Numbered from the stretch's first letter, positions 8,301-17,975 are shown. The stretch is 64,000 nt of DNA from JBHGXV01 sp041920505 (GCA_041920505.1 JBHGXV010000039.1:186001-250000); one strand, 5' to 3'. Translations and numbers: made by a program. The notes: a model not told the origin generated them from the letters alone.

Positions 8301-9674
8301 TTATCCTAGGCTTGTTTTCAGTCTATGCACACTGTCCTTAAACATGCTCCCCCTCACCTCAAACGACGGAAACATGTCCCAACTGGCGCACGCCGGGCTC
8401 AGCAGCACGACGTCGCCGCTCTCGGCCCACCGCGCGGCGGCAAACACAGCCTTTTCCACAGTATCGACGCGAACGCGCCGGCTGATTCCGGCTTCCGCCG
8501 CCCGCTTCAGCAGGATGTCGGCCGTCTGTCCGTAGGTGACGATCGCCTTCACGTGCTCGGCGAAGACCGGAACCAGTTCGGAAAAGCTGATGCCCCGATC
8601 CAGCCCCCCCGCGATCAGCACCACCGGTCGGTCGAACGACGTGATCGAACGCGTCGCCGCCTCCGGGTTGGTCGCCTTGGAATCATTGTAAAAGGCCACG
8701 CCGTTGACGGTGTCCACATACTCCAGCCGGTGCTCCACTCCCTGGAAGCGGGAGAGCACTCGCGCCATTGCCGCAAAGTCGGCTTTGGCCAACCGCGCAA
8801 TCGTGATCGCGGCCAGCGCGTTTTCCAGGTTGTGGGTGCCGCGCAGCGCCACGTCGCGAACGTCCATCACCACGTCGATTTGGCCGTTTCCGTCGCGAAA
8901 GACGACCCGGCCGTCCTGAACAAACGCTCCTTGCGGCACTTCTTGCGTCCGGCTGAAGTAATACACCTGCGCGGGCAAGCTCTGCCCGCGCTCGCGCAAC
9001 TCCGCCTGATCGTACGGCAGAACGGCATAGTCGTCCGCCGTCTGGTTGGTAAACATGTTCCACTTGGCGGCCAGGTATTCCTCCATCGTGTGATGGTAGT
9101 CGAGATGGGCCGGATACAGATTCAGAAGCGCGCCGATGCGCGGGCGGAAATCGACGGTTCCGGCAAGCTGGAAGCTGCTCAGCTCGGCCACCAGGTACTG
9201 CTTTGGCCGAACCTGTTCGGCCAACTCGCACAACACGGTGCCGATGTTGCCGCCCACGGCCGCGTCGATGCCCGCTTCCTTGAGAATCAGTCCGACCAGC
9301 GTGGTGGTCGTCGTCTTGCCGTTGGAGCCGGTGATGCCGATGAGCGGCGCCTGTGACAGCCGATACGCCAGCTCCACTTCCGTGATCACCGGAATCCCTG
9401 CCGCCAAGGCGTCGGCCACCGGTTTGACCTCGTAGGGAATCCCGGGATTCTTGACGACGACGGCGACGCCGGGATGGATCAGATCGTCCGGATGGCCGCC
9501 GGTGATGACCGGGATGCCCAACGCCTCCAGTTCGTCCGCTCCAACCGCCTCCTCGCGCGGCTTTTTGTCGTTGACGATCACCTTAGCACCAAAGCGGTGG
9601 AGCAGTTTTGCAACCGCCACACCGCTTTTTGCCAACCCCAATACAACTGCGTGCTGACCTTGATACATGTTCAT
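8301..9674 (-). CDS. murD: UDP-N-acetylmuramoylalanine-D-glutamate ligase MurD
   Basis: 457 residues. ATP-dependent Mur ligase adding D-Glu to UDP-MurNAc-L-Ala. N-terminal UDP-binding domain starts with VVLGLAKSGVAVAKLL; the P-loop GITGSNGKTTTTTLVG is near residue 115; the central NLYPAHLDYHHTMEEY and C-terminal IAGGLDRGISF match the family. The ATG at 9674 lies one base after the mraY stop, so its ribosome binding site (GAGGTGGTG) is inside mraY and translation is probably coupled. Confidence 0.95.
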   Translation of the reverse strand: MNMYQGQHAVVLGLAKSGVAVAKLLHRFGAKVIVNDKKPREEAVGADELEALGIPVITGGHPDDLIHPGVAVVVKNPGIPYEVKPVADALAAGIPVITEVELAYRLSQAPLIGITGSNGKTTTTTLVGLILKEAGIDAAVGGNIGTVLCELAEQVRPKQYLVAELSSFQLAGTVDFRPRIGALLNLYPAHLDYHHTMEEYLAAKWNMFTNQTADDYAVLPYDQAELRERGQSLPAQVYYFSRTQEVPQGAFVQDGRVVFRDGNGQIDVVMDVRDVALRGTHNLENALAAITIARLAKADFAAMARVLSRFQGVEHRLEYVDTVNGVAFYNDSKATNPEAATRSITSFDRPVVLIAGGLDRGISFSELVPVFAEHVKAIVTYGQTADILLKRAAEAGISRRVRVDTVEKAVFAAARWAESGDVVLLSPACASWDMFPSFEVRGSMFKDSVHRLKTSLG

Positions 9675-9675
9675 G

Positions 9676-10641
9676 TTAACGCACCACCTCTAAATAGACG
9701 CCCAATCCTGCAAAAACCATTGCCACCAGCCAGAAGGTGACGACGACGCGCCACTCCGACCAGCCGGTCAATTCGAAATGGTGGTGCAGCGGGCTCATGC
9801 GAAAAATCCGCTTGCCCCTGGTTTTAAACGAAATCACCTGCATGATCACAGAGAGCGTCTCGACGACAAACACCCCGCCGATGACGGCAAGCAACAACTC
9901 CGTCTTGGTCATGATCGCGATCCCGGCAAGCGCCCCCCCCAAAAACAGCGATCCGGTGTCGCCCATGAACACGCGGGCCGGATGCGCGTTGAACACGAGG
10001 AAGCCGAGCAGCGCGCCGACGACGGCGGCGCTGAAGATCGCCGTGTCGGGATCGCTCGACATCCAGGCGATGATGGCGTAGGCGCCGAAGGCAATCGCCC
10101 CGGTGCCGGCCAGAAGACCGTCAAGCCCATCCGTGATGTTGACGGCATTGGTCGTGCCGACCAACAGGAACACCAGAAACGGGAAGTACAGCCAGCCCAG
10201 TTCGATGTTCCAGGGCGTGCCAGGCAAGTGCAGCGAGGTATCGTGCCCCATCTGCAACAGCAGATAGTAGGCGCCGATCGCCAGCGCGATCTGTCCGGCA
10301 AACTTTTGTTTCGCGGTCAACCCGAGATTTCGTTTTTTGCTGATTTTGATAAAGTCGTCCAAAAACCCGATGAGTCCGTAGCCAAGCGAAACGAGCAGCA
10401 AAAAGAAGATTTGCATGTTGGCGTTGGCGAACTTCAACACGGTAAAGACGAGCGCGAGAATAATAATCGTCCCGCCCATCGTCGGTGTACCCGCTTTTTT
10501 CTGGTGGGACTTGGGCCCTTCTTCTCGGATGCTCTGCCCGAACTTCAGCCGGCGCAACACCGGAATGAACAGGGGAGCGATCAGTACGGCGATTAAGAAT
10601 GCAGCGATTATCGTGATGATGAGGACATTGTCAACTTGCAT
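9676..10641 (-). CDS. mraY: Phospho-N-acetylmuramoyl-pentapeptide-transferase MraY
   Basis: 321 residues, ten predicted transmembrane helices. Transfers phospho-MurNAc-pentapeptide to undecaprenyl phosphate, forming lipid I. The magnesium-binding aspartates are seen in GFLDDFIKI and NITDGLDGL, and the C-terminal HHHFELTGWSEWRVV is the family signature. AAAGGAGG lies eight bases before the ATG. It lies 45 bases after murE and is effectively joined to murD. Confidence 0.96.
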   Translation of the reverse strand: MQVDNVLIITIIAAFLIAVLIAPLFIPVLRRLKFGQSIREEGPKSHQKKAGTPTMGGTIIILALVFTVLKFANANMQIFFLLLVSLGYGLIGFLDDFIKISKKRNLGLTAKQKFAGQIALAIGAYYLLLQMGHDTSLHLPGTPWNIELGWLYFPFLVFLLVGTTNAVNITDGLDGLLAGTGAIAFGAYAIIAWMSSDPDTAIFSAAVVGALLGFLVFNAHPARVFMGDTGSLFLGGALAGIAIMTKTELLLAVIGGVFVVETLSVIMQVISFKTRGKRIFRMSPLHHHFELTGWSEWRVVVTFWLVAMVFAGLGVYLEVVR

Positions 10642-10686
10642 GTCCTAACCTCCTTTCCCGGATGCGCTTGGTCGCGGCTCATCCGC

Positions 10687-12171
10687 TCACCCGCCTGCTT
10701 GCAGGGAGCGGATCGCGTCACGGGCCACCGCGCGGTCGTCGAACGGCAGAACGTTCCCTTTGATGATCTGATAGGTTTCGTGGCCTTTTCCGGCGATCAG
10801 GATCACGTCGTCCGCCTTCGCCTGACGGATGGCGTAACCGATGGCCTCGCGCCGGTCGGTCAGCGTGACGTAGCGGTCAGCCGCCACGCCCGCAATCCCC
10901 GCGGTCATGTCGGCGATGATCGCCTCCGGATCTTCGGAACGGGGGTTATCAGAAGTTAAGACGGTAATATCCGCATATTTTGTTGCAATTTGCGCCATAA
11001 TTGGCCGTTTGCCCTTGTCGCGGTCGCCGCCGCAGCCGACGACGCAGAAAACACGCCCGCGCGCAAACTCTTTGACGGTGACGAGGGCGTTTTCCAGACT
11101 GTCCGGGGTATGAGAGTAGTCGACGATTACCGTAAACGGCTGTCCGGCGTCAACCGACTCGAACCGGCCGTTCACCCCGCTCACCTCTTCCAGGCTGCGC
11201 TTGATCGCCTCCAGCGGCACGCCTTCGGCCAGGCACACGGCCGTGGCGGCCAGCGCGTTGTAGACGTTGAATTTGCCCATCAGGCGCAGGTCGAAGCGAA
11301 TCGAACCGGCAAAGGTGTGCACCATAAACGAGGTGCCCCGGCTGGTCAGGCGAATCTCTTCGGCCCGCACGTCGGCCGGCCGGTCGATCCCGTACGTGAT
11401 CACGCGGGCCGGCGTGACCCGCGCGTACAATTCGGACGCCTCGTCGTCGGCGTTCAGCACAGCCGTCTTCATCGCCTTGGCGTCGTAGCGGTTGCCAAGC
11501 TGCGCGAACAACAGCGATTTGGCGTGCCGATAGTTGTCCATCGTCTCGTGGTAGTCGAGATGGTCTTGCGTCAGATTGGTAAACACCGCAGTATGAAAAT
11601 CGCACCCGCGCACCCGGCCCAGATCGAGCGCGTGCGAGGAGACTTCGATGATCGCGTACTCCGTGTCCAGATCGCGCATGCGGCGGAAGCTGTGCTGCAA
11701 TTCCAGCACGTCCGGCGTGGTGTTTTTAACCTCGCAAAAGTCGTCGCCGATGCGCATGTGAATCGTCCCGATCAGTCCGGTCCGCTTCTGTTGGTCGCGC
11801 AAAATCTTGTCGATCAGATGGGTGGTCGTCGTCTTGCCGTTCGTTCCGGTCACCCCGATCAGCTTCAGCTCCTGCGTCGGGGAACCGTAAAACCGGTCCG
11901 CCACCAGCGCCATCGCCCGCCGCGTGTCCGGAACCAGAACCAGCGTCGTCCCCGGCAGATCCAGCTCTTTTTGCGCCAAAACGGCGGCTGCTCCTTGCCG
12001 TACGGCCTGTTCGGCAAACGCGTGGCCGTCCACCGTGAATCCGCTCAGGCAGATAAACAGATCACCCGGTTTCACCTTCCGCGAATCGGCGGTCAATCCG
12101 GTGATCTTTACGCTGTCGTCTCCGATCACCCTGACTGGCAAGAGCGGAGCCAGCAGTTCCTTTAGCAACAT
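10687..12171 (-). CDS. murE: UDP-MurNAc-tripeptide synthetase MurE (meso-DAP type)
   Basis: 494 residues. Mur ligase adding the third stem residue. P-loop GVTGTNGKTTTTHLI is near residue 108. The specificity motif reads DNPR (in TSDNPRSEDPE, about residue 405), the form known for meso-diaminopimelate addition rather than L-lysine, so the peptidoglycan is probably A1-gamma type. The frame is open to 12252; the ATG at 12171 is preferred because GGGGTG lies seven bases upstream and the following MLLKELLAPL resembles family N-termini. murF is not in this cluster, as in B. subtilis. Confidence 0.94.
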   Translation of the reverse strand: MLLKELLAPLLPVRVIGDDSVKITGLTADSRKVKPGDLFICLSGFTVDGHAFAEQAVRQGAAAVLAQKELDLPGTTLVLVPDTRRAMALVADRFYGSPTQELKLIGVTGTNGKTTTTHLIDKILRDQQKRTGLIGTIHMRIGDDFCEVKNTTPDVLELQHSFRRMRDLDTEYAIIEVSSHALDLGRVRGCDFHTAVFTNLTQDHLDYHETMDNYRHAKSLLFAQLGNRYDAKAMKTAVLNADDEASELYARVTPARVITYGIDRPADVRAEEIRLTSRGTSFMVHTFAGSIRFDLRLMGKFNVYNALAATAVCLAEGVPLEAIKRSLEEVSGVNGRFESVDAGQPFTVIVDYSHTPDSLENALVTVKEFARGRVFCVVGCGGDRDKGKRPIMAQIATKYADITVLTSDNPRSEDPEAIIADMTAGIAGVAADRYVTLTDRREAIGYAIRQAKADDVILIAGKGHETYQIIKGNVLPFDDRAVARDAIRSLQAGG

Positions 12172-12300
12172 GAAGGGGCACCCCATTCTCCAACTAGTAT
12201 AGACAAAAACATGTTGTTTTAGGAGAGAGCTTCCAAGCGAACAGCCGGACAAAAGCGAATGCGGCCGAAGGGGTCTTCTCTCCGAAGATTCATTGTAAAG

Positions 12301-14220
12301 CTAATTGGGCATTTTGTCACCAAGGTAAACGCGAATTTTTGACCCCTCCTGGATGTTGACGCCGGGTGCCGGAGACTGCTTGATCACGTACTTGCCCTGA
12401 CCGGCCACATCGAGCGGCAAGGTGTAGTAGGAGTTGAAAATGTCGTTCATGCTAAGCCCGGTCAAGTCGGGCACCTGCATGTACTTCGTGTCGCCGTAGA
12501 CGTACTCCCGCTTGATTTGCCCCTGCCGTTTGGGCACGTTCAGATAGTGCAGCGACGACTCAAGAATATTGCGGGCCATCGGCGCGGCGATCAGGCCGCC
12601 GAAGGCCAGGGCCTTCGGATTGTCGACGGCGACGTAGACGAGGATTTGCGGATCGTCCGCCGGAGCGAAGCCGATGAAAGAGACGATGTACTCCCCGTCG
12701 ACGTAGCGGCCGTTGCGCGCCTTTTGCGCCGTCCCCGTCTTGCCGCCGACGCGGTAGCCGTCGATAAACGCGTTGCGTCCGGTTCCCTTGGCGACGACGC
12801 TTTCCAGGGCGTAACGGACCTTGGCCGACGTCTGCTCGCTGATCACCTGGCGCACCATGGTCGGTTCGGTGCGGCCGACGGTGCTCTGGGTGACGCTGTC
12901 CCGCCACTCCTTGGCGATGTACGGCTTCATCAGCTTGCCGCCGTTGATCGCCGCCGCCACCGCCGCCATCTGCTGGATCGGAGTGACCGAGACCCCCTGG
13001 CCGAACGAGGTGGTCCCCAGTTCCACCGGACCCACCCGCTTGAGGCTGAACATCAGCCCGTTCTCTTCACCGATCAGGTCGATGCCGGTCTTTTGCCCAA
13101 AGCCAAACTTGTTGATGTAGTCAAACAAACGCTCCTTGCCGAGCCTCTGCCCCATCGCGACGAAGCCGGGGTTGCAGGAGTTTTCCACCACTTCCAGCAT
13201 CGTCTCCTGCCCGTGCCCCTGCCGCTTCCAGCAGCGCAGACGAGTGCCGGCCACCATGATGTAACCGGGGTCGTTGAATGTTTCGTTTAGGTTGACCACG
13301 TTTTCGTTAAGCGCGGCGGCCAGGGTGACGATCTTGAACGTGGACCCCGGTTCATACGTCTTCCAGATCGGCAGATTGCGGTTGTACACTTCCGACGGAT
13401 AATCCAGGTACTTGCTCGGGTCAAACGTGGGACGGCTGCTCATCCCGAGAATCTCCCCGGTCTTGGGATTCATCGCGATCGCCAGCGCGTCGTCAGGCTG
13501 GTAGGCGACCATCGCCTGGTCCAGTTCCCGTTCGATGAACGACTGGATGTTGGCGTCAATCGTCAGGTACATGTCCATTCCGTCGATCGGCGGCACGTAG
13601 TGTTCCGCCTCGCCCGGCATCATCCGCCCGCCCGCGTCCGCCGGAAACGAGATGTATCCCCTCGTTCCGGTCAGGTACTTGTCGTAGACGCGCTCCAGCC
13701 CTGTCAACCCCTGGTTGTCGATGCCGGTAAAGCCAAGCACATGCGACGCAAACACCCCGTAGGGATAATACCGCTCGGTGTCCTCTGCCACCTGAATGCC
13801 GGGCAAAGCCATCGCCTGCACCTGACGCGCCTTCTCCGCCGAAATCTTGCGGCCGCCCGGCACGCGAACGATCAACTGCCGCTTGGTGATCGACTGATAG
13901 ACGTCGTCTTCCTTGACGCCAAGAACCAGCGCCAGCTTCCTGGCCGTGTCTTTGGCGTCCTTGATCTGCGCAGGAATGGCCATGACCGACGGCACGCTGG
14001 CATTGCCGACCAGTTCGTTGCCATTGCGGTCCAGAATCCGGCCGCGTTTCGCCTCAAACGGGATGTTGCGGTTCCACAAATCCAACGCCTTGTCCTGCAG
14101 CCACTGTCCCTGGACGAGCTGTATGTAACCGAGCCGCGTGATCAACGCGGTATACAAAACAATGCCCGCGATCAGTGCGAGAAAAATGCGCCGTCGCACG
14201 GTGACATTGGATACCCGCAC
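12301..14220 (-). CDS. spoVD: Stage V sporulation protein D, class B penicillin-binding protein
   Basis: 639 residues. Transpeptidase for spore cortex peptidoglycan, probable partner of SpoVE. One N-terminal membrane helix, a dimerisation/pedestal domain (RGRILDRNGN near residue 60), and a transpeptidase domain with the three catalytic motifs: STFK (about 298), SCN in VVENSCNPG, and KTG in GGKTGTAQK. One PASTA repeat ends the protein. The start is GTG at 14220 with AAAGGGGGG eight bases upstream. It is the second of two class B PBPs in tandem, which supports the SpoVD assignment over PBP2B. Confidence 0.9.
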   Translation of the reverse strand: MRVSNVTVRRRIFLALIAGIVLYTALITRLGYIQLVQGQWLQDKALDLWNRNIPFEAKRGRILDRNGNELVGNASVPSVMAIPAQIKDAKDTARKLALVLGVKEDDVYQSITKRQLIVRVPGGRKISAEKARQVQAMALPGIQVAEDTERYYPYGVFASHVLGFTGIDNQGLTGLERVYDKYLTGTRGYISFPADAGGRMMPGEAEHYVPPIDGMDMYLTIDANIQSFIERELDQAMVAYQPDDALAIAMNPKTGEILGMSSRPTFDPSKYLDYPSEVYNRNLPIWKTYEPGSTFKIVTLAAALNENVVNLNETFNDPGYIMVAGTRLRCWKRQGHGQETMLEVVENSCNPGFVAMGQRLGKERLFDYINKFGFGQKTGIDLIGEENGLMFSLKRVGPVELGTTSFGQGVSVTPIQQMAAVAAAINGGKLMKPYIAKEWRDSVTQSTVGRTEPTMVRQVISEQTSAKVRYALESVVAKGTGRNAFIDGYRVGGKTGTAQKARNGRYVDGEYIVSFIGFAPADDPQILVYVAVDNPKALAFGGLIAAPMARNILESSLHYLNVPKRQGQIKREYVYGDTKYMQVPDLTGLSMNDIFNSYYTLPLDVAGQGKYVIKQSPAPGVNIQEGSKIRVYLGDKMPN

Positions 14221-14236
14221 AGCGGACCCCCCTTTG

Positions 14237-14267
14237 CGAATAGGTTTGTCTCTTTTTACCCTATTCG
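14237..14267 (-). promoter_or_regulatory. Eight-pair inverted repeat between pbpB and spoVD
   Basis: CGAATAGG at 14237-14244 and CCTATTCG at 14260-14267 form a perfect eight-base dyad with a 15-base A/C/T-rich loop. It occupies the short pbpB-spoVD gap, just upstream of the spoVD ribosome binding site. No strong T-run follows on the minus strand. It may tune spoVD expression or protect the mRNA; B. subtilis spoVD has its own sporulation promoter in this region. Confidence 0.35.
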
Positions 14268-14287
14268 TCCGAGGGAGGCGTTAGAAC

Positions 14288-16495
14288 CTAGGGGGAAGGG
14301 GCGGGGGCGGGCTCCAGGGTGACGCTCAGGGTTTCCTTGCCGGAGACGGGGGTGCCCGGCGGGATGCTCTGTTCGCGGACAAAGCCGTCGCCGCGCACGG
14401 TCACCTTGATGTGCAAAAGCGACGCGAACTCCATCACCTCTCGAAGCGACTTGCCGGTAAAGTCAGGCATGCGTACGCCCTGCAAACGGTCTGTGACGAG
14501 GACGATCTTGCTGCCGGGGTACGCGTGTTCGTCGGACGCCGGGAACTGGCCGACCACCTTCGTTCCGGTGCCGATCGCTTCCGCCGAGAAGCCTTCGCGC
14601 TGTGCCAGCAAGACGGCAGAACTCGTCGGCAGCCCGACCAATTTCGGCACCTTGACCTCCTCAACCGGCGCCACCGTCTGCGCCTCCGTCATGTCCGGTT
14701 TTTGTTGCAGGTACTTCAGGCTTTGCTCCATGACCGACTTGAACATCGGCGCGACAATGTTGCTGCCCACCAGGGTGTAGGGCATGTCGGTCTCGGGATC
14801 GTCGACGACGACGTAGACCAAAAGGCGCGGATTGTCCTTGGGCGCAAACCCGATGAAGGAGAAAATGTAGTGGCCCTCCATAATCTTGCCGGTCCTCTCG
14901 TCGTACTTCTGGGCCGTCCCGGTTTTGCCCGCGACGTGATAGCCTTCGATCTTGAACGCGCGCCCGGTCCCTTCGTTGCTGGTCACGACCGTCTCCAGGA
15001 TGTCGCGCACCTGTTTCGCCGTGCTCTCCGACACCACCCGGCGCACCACTTCCCGATCAAACCGCTTTACCACCTGGCCGGTGCGAGAATCGCGCAACTC
15101 CTTGACGATGTGCGGCTTCAACAGTTCGCCGCCGTTGGCGATCGCCCCGACTGCCGCCACCTGTTGGATGGCCGTGACGGCAATCCCCTGGCCGAAGGTG
15201 GTGACGGCCACGTCGCGCTGCGAGCGCGGGTTCTGGAAGCTGTCCATGTTGCCGTCCTTTTCGTTGGGCAATTCGATGCCGGTCGCCTTGCCGAAGCCGA
15301 ACGCATTGAAGTATTTGGCCAACAAATCCCGTTTCAGCCGCTCGTAGCCGAGAATGACAAACGCGACATTACTGGAGTGCTGCACCCCCTGCAGGAAGGT
15401 GATTTTCCCCCAGCCGCGGCCGCCGTTGTGGTCGTTGATCGGCTTGCCGGGAACCTTGGTGTACGATCCGGATTGATAGGTTTCATTGGCGTTGAACTTT
15501 CCTTCCTGTATGGCCGCCGCCAGCGTGACGATCTTGAACGTCGATCCCGGTTCAAAATTGGTGCTGATCGCATGATTGTGATAATTGGTGATGTTCCAGT
15601 ATTCGTTGGGATTAAACTGCGGCCGGTTGCCCATCGCCAGGATCTCCCCGGTGTTCGGATCGGCGACGACGATGGTCATCTTTTTCGGTTTGTACGCCTG
15701 TTCGGTCTTGTCCATCGCCTGTTCGACGTAATCCTGGATCTGCTGGTCGATGGTCAGCACCACGTCCTCCCCGTCCTTGGCCGGTTTGTACGTTTGCTGG
15801 CCGTCCGGCAACTGGTACCCCGCGCCGTCGGTAAAGACTTTCAGCTCGCCGGGCTCGCCGCGCAATTCCTTGTCAAACTGCTCCTCGATGCCCATCTTCG
15901 CCTCATCTTCATAGGTCATGTACCCCAGAACGTGCGCGGCAAAGTTGTTGTTGGGATAATAGCGGCGGGTGGTCTCGGTGAGGAATATCCCCGGCAACTG
16001 GTTCACTTCCGACTCCTTGCCGTTTGCGTCCTTGGGGTACATCAGAGCCTCGATCGCCTGCTTCTGTTCCTCGGTGATCTTTTTCCCCTCTTTGCCCAGT
16101 TCCACGTACTGCGCCGTCGGATGGGTCAAAATCGCCGTCAACCGCTCCACCGACACGCCGAGGATCGGGGCCAGCTTCCGGGCCGTCGTGTACGGATCTT
16201 TCACATAGTCGTCGCCGTACTGCTTCGCTTCCTGTTCGTTTTTGAAGCGCAGACGGGCATTGACGGTGTACGCTTTTCCCTCGTAGGCCAACACCTGTCC
16301 GTTGCGGTCAAGGATCGATCCGCGTTTGGGCTTCAATACCTTGTCCCACTCCCATTGGTTTTTCGCCTTTTCCATAATCCAAGCCGCCTCGACGGACTGA
16401 ATCCACCACAGCCGCACAATCAGGGCGGAAAACAACAGGATCAGTCCGAGTCCCAGCCACAGGGTTCGCCAATTCACTACTCGTTTCGTTTCCAC
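14288..16495 (-). CDS. pbpB: Penicillin-binding protein 2B (class B, septal transpeptidase)
   Basis: 735 residues. Essential division transpeptidase in Bacillus, working with FtsW and the FtsL-DivIC-DivIB complex. One N-terminal membrane helix (about residues 9-28), pedestal domain with RGSILDRNGQ, transpeptidase motifs STFK (FEPGSTFKIV), SSN (VQHSSNVAF) and KTG (AGKTGTAQK), then two C-terminal PASTA repeats (VPKLVGLP and MPDFTGKS). The frame is open to 16699. I chose the GTG at 16495 because GGGGTG lies six bases upstream; a GTG at 16504 is an alternative. A terminator-like hairpin lies between ftsL and this gene. Confidence 0.93.
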   Translation of the reverse strand: METKRVVNWRTLWLGLGLILLFSALIVRLWWIQSVEAAWIMEKAKNQWEWDKVLKPKRGSILDRNGQVLAYEGKAYTVNARLRFKNEQEAKQYGDDYVKDPYTTARKLAPILGVSVERLTAILTHPTAQYVELGKEGKKITEEQKQAIEALMYPKDANGKESEVNQLPGIFLTETTRRYYPNNNFAAHVLGYMTYEDEAKMGIEEQFDKELRGEPGELKVFTDGAGYQLPDGQQTYKPAKDGEDVVLTIDQQIQDYVEQAMDKTEQAYKPKKMTIVVADPNTGEILAMGNRPQFNPNEYWNITNYHNHAISTNFEPGSTFKIVTLAAAIQEGKFNANETYQSGSYTKVPGKPINDHNGGRGWGKITFLQGVQHSSNVAFVILGYERLKRDLLAKYFNAFGFGKATGIELPNEKDGNMDSFQNPRSQRDVAVTTFGQGIAVTAIQQVAAVGAIANGGELLKPHIVKELRDSRTGQVVKRFDREVVRRVVSESTAKQVRDILETVVTSNEGTGRAFKIEGYHVAGKTGTAQKYDERTGKIMEGHYIFSFIGFAPKDNPRLLVYVVVDDPETDMPYTLVGSNIVAPMFKSVMEQSLKYLQQKPDMTEAQTVAPVEEVKVPKLVGLPTSSAVLLAQREGFSAEAIGTGTKVVGQFPASDEHAYPGSKIVLVTDRLQGVRMPDFTGKSLREVMEFASLLHIKVTVRGDGFVREQSIPPGTPVSGKETLSVTLEPAPAPSP

Positions 16496-16528
16496 TCGCT
16501 TCACCCCAAAGCCAGTCAATTTGGTACG

Positions 16529-16566
16529 AAAAAAGAAAAGCGTTACTCCGCAAAAGCGCGAGTAAC
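16529..16566 (-). terminator. Terminator-like hairpin between ftsL and pbpB
   Basis: Six bases after the ftsL stop the minus strand has GTTACTC, then a short GCG-TTTT-CGC-like core with one bulged C, then GAGTAAC (16542-16566), followed by GC, TTTTC and six T residues. This is a good intrinsic terminator shape inside the operon. Because pbpB follows with no obvious gap for a strong promoter, it may act as a partial terminator or attenuator. Confidence 0.55.
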
Positions 16567-16571
16567 ACAGC

Positions 16572-17000
16572 CTACTTTTGTTTGGCAACCGGCGAGGCCG
16601 ACGGTTGAGCGGGCGCGTCATCGTTCGCGCCGTCTGTATTGGCGATGACGCGAACAGATCCCGAAGCCGGAACCATCCCCATCTTCTCCGCCTCCGCATA
16701 GATGCGGTCGCGGTTGCTCATCTGTTCGATTTTCAATTGAAGCGAGGCGTTCTTTTCTTCCATGTCGCCGATCTGCTTCCTGAGTTCCTGAATCTGGTAG
16801 TTGTATTGCGAGATTTCAATGTAGCGCACCCCGACAAATCCGACGCAAGCTACCACGATACTGATCAACAATAGGTATAAGAGCTTTTCACCGGTGGGAA
16901 TGGACGATTTGACGACGACAGTGCGCTTCTTTTTCCGTTTGGCGAAAGCGCGTGACGTTTCCAGCTCGACGGCAAGGTTTCCGCGAAAAAACGTGCTCAA
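16572..17000 (-). CDS. ftsL: Cell division protein FtsL
   Basis: 142-residue bitopic divisome protein. Basic cytoplasmic N-terminus with KRKKKR (residues 21-26), one transmembrane helix (about 39-59), then a coiled coil (about 64-100) that in the family pairs with DivIC/FtsB. The C-terminal 30 residues are low complexity (Ala/Pro/Asp). The start is TTG at 17000 with GGGGGAG seven bases upstream; no in-frame ATG suits. Sequence conservation in FtsL is poor, so the assignment leans on architecture and the place between rsmH and pbpB. Confidence 0.88.
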   Translation of the reverse strand: MSTFFRGNLAVELETSRAFAKRKKKRTVVVKSSIPTGEKLLYLLLISIVVACVGFVGVRYIEISQYNYQIQELRKQIGDMEEKNASLQLKIEQMSNRDRIYAEAEKMGMVPASGSVRVIANTDGANDDAPAQPSASPVAKQK

Positions 17001-17025
17001 TTGGATCTCCCCCCTGTAGCATGCG

Positions 17026-17967
17026 TTACAATTTTTCGGCGATGCGCAGCTTGGCCGAACGGGCCCGCGGATTGGCCGACAATTCCGCTTCGCCGGGCAG
17101 GATCGGCTTTTTGGTGACGATCTTCACGATCGGCCGGTTGCCGCAGACGCACTGCGGAAACGACGGCGGACACGTGCATCCTTTGGCCCTCTCCTGAAAA
17201 GCCTGCTTGCAGATGCGGTCTTCCAAAGAGTGAAACGTAATCACACTGACCCGTCCGCCGGGGGCCAACACGTCGATGGCGTCGGCGATCGCCTCGCGAA
17301 ACGCGCCCAGTTCGTCGTTGACGGCGATGCGGATCGCCTGGAACGTCCGTTTCGCCGGGTGCGGACCGTTCCGTCGCGCCGGCGCGGGAATCGCTTCCTT
17401 GATGATCTCCACTAACTGTCCGGTGGTCTCAATCGGCGCCTGTTCGCGGTGCCGGACGATTTGCCGGGCAATGTTGCGGGAAAACTTCTCCTCGCCGTAC
17501 TCCCAGATCAGCCTGGCGATCTCGGCTTCGTCCCACTCGTTGACGATCTCGTACGCCGAAAGCGGCGCGTCCCGGTCCATCCGCATGTCGAGCGGCGCGT
17601 CCGCCTGGTAGCTGAAGCCGCGTTCGCCCTCGTCAAGCTGCGGCGACGATACCCCCAGGTCAAACAGGATGCCGTCGACGCGGGCTACGCCCTGTTCGGC
17701 CAACACTTCTTTCAACCGGCGAAAGTTGCGTTTGACCAGCGTAACCCTGTCGGCATAGGGGGCCAGTTTTTCCCTGGCGTTGGCCAAAGCGGCGTCGTCC
17801 TGGTCGATGGCGATCAGTCGCCCCTGGCCAGCGAGACGGCTTGCGATCAAGCGGCTGTGGCCCGCGCCCCCCAGCGTGCAATCCACGTACACGCCGTCGG
17901 GACGGACATTCAGACCGTCCACGGCCTCGTCAAGCAACACGGTAATATGATGAAACAAGTTGGTCAC
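17026..17967 (-). CDS. rsmH: 16S rRNA (cytosine(1402)-N4)-methyltransferase RsmH
   Basis: 313 residues (MraW). SAM-dependent N4-methylation of C1402 in the 16S rRNA decoding centre. N-terminus HHITVLLDEAVDGL and SAM motif VDCTLGGAGHS (about residues 25-35), ILFDLGVSSPQLDEGERGFSY near 105 and the C-terminal VISFHSLED-like VITFHSLEDRICK are family signatures. The frame is open to 18267, overlapping mraZ; the GTG at 17967 with AGGA six bases upstream gives the normal length and leaves eight bases after mraZ. Near the C-terminus CTCPPSFPQCVCG has three cysteines, as in other Bacilli. Confidence 0.95.
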   Translation of the reverse strand: MTNLFHHITVLLDEAVDGLNVRPDGVYVDCTLGGAGHSRLIASRLAGQGRLIAIDQDDAALANAREKLAPYADRVTLVKRNFRRLKEVLAEQGVARVDGILFDLGVSSPQLDEGERGFSYQADAPLDMRMDRDAPLSAYEIVNEWDEAEIARLIWEYGEEKFSRNIARQIVRHREQAPIETTGQLVEIIKEAIPAPARRNGPHPAKRTFQAIRIAVNDELGAFREAIADAIDVLAPGGRVSVITFHSLEDRICKQAFQERAKGCTCPPSFPQCVCGNRPIVKIVTKKPILPGEAELSANPRARSAKLRIAEKL

Positions 17968-17975
17968 TCCCGATC

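Noticed and set aside
14411..16648. A 745-codon open frame on the plus strand opposite pbpB, and a 523-codon one opposite murA-murB (3659-5230).
   Set aside because: Both are antisense to clearly functional genes, have His/Arg/Gln-rich random composition and no family features; long shadow frames are expected at this GC content.
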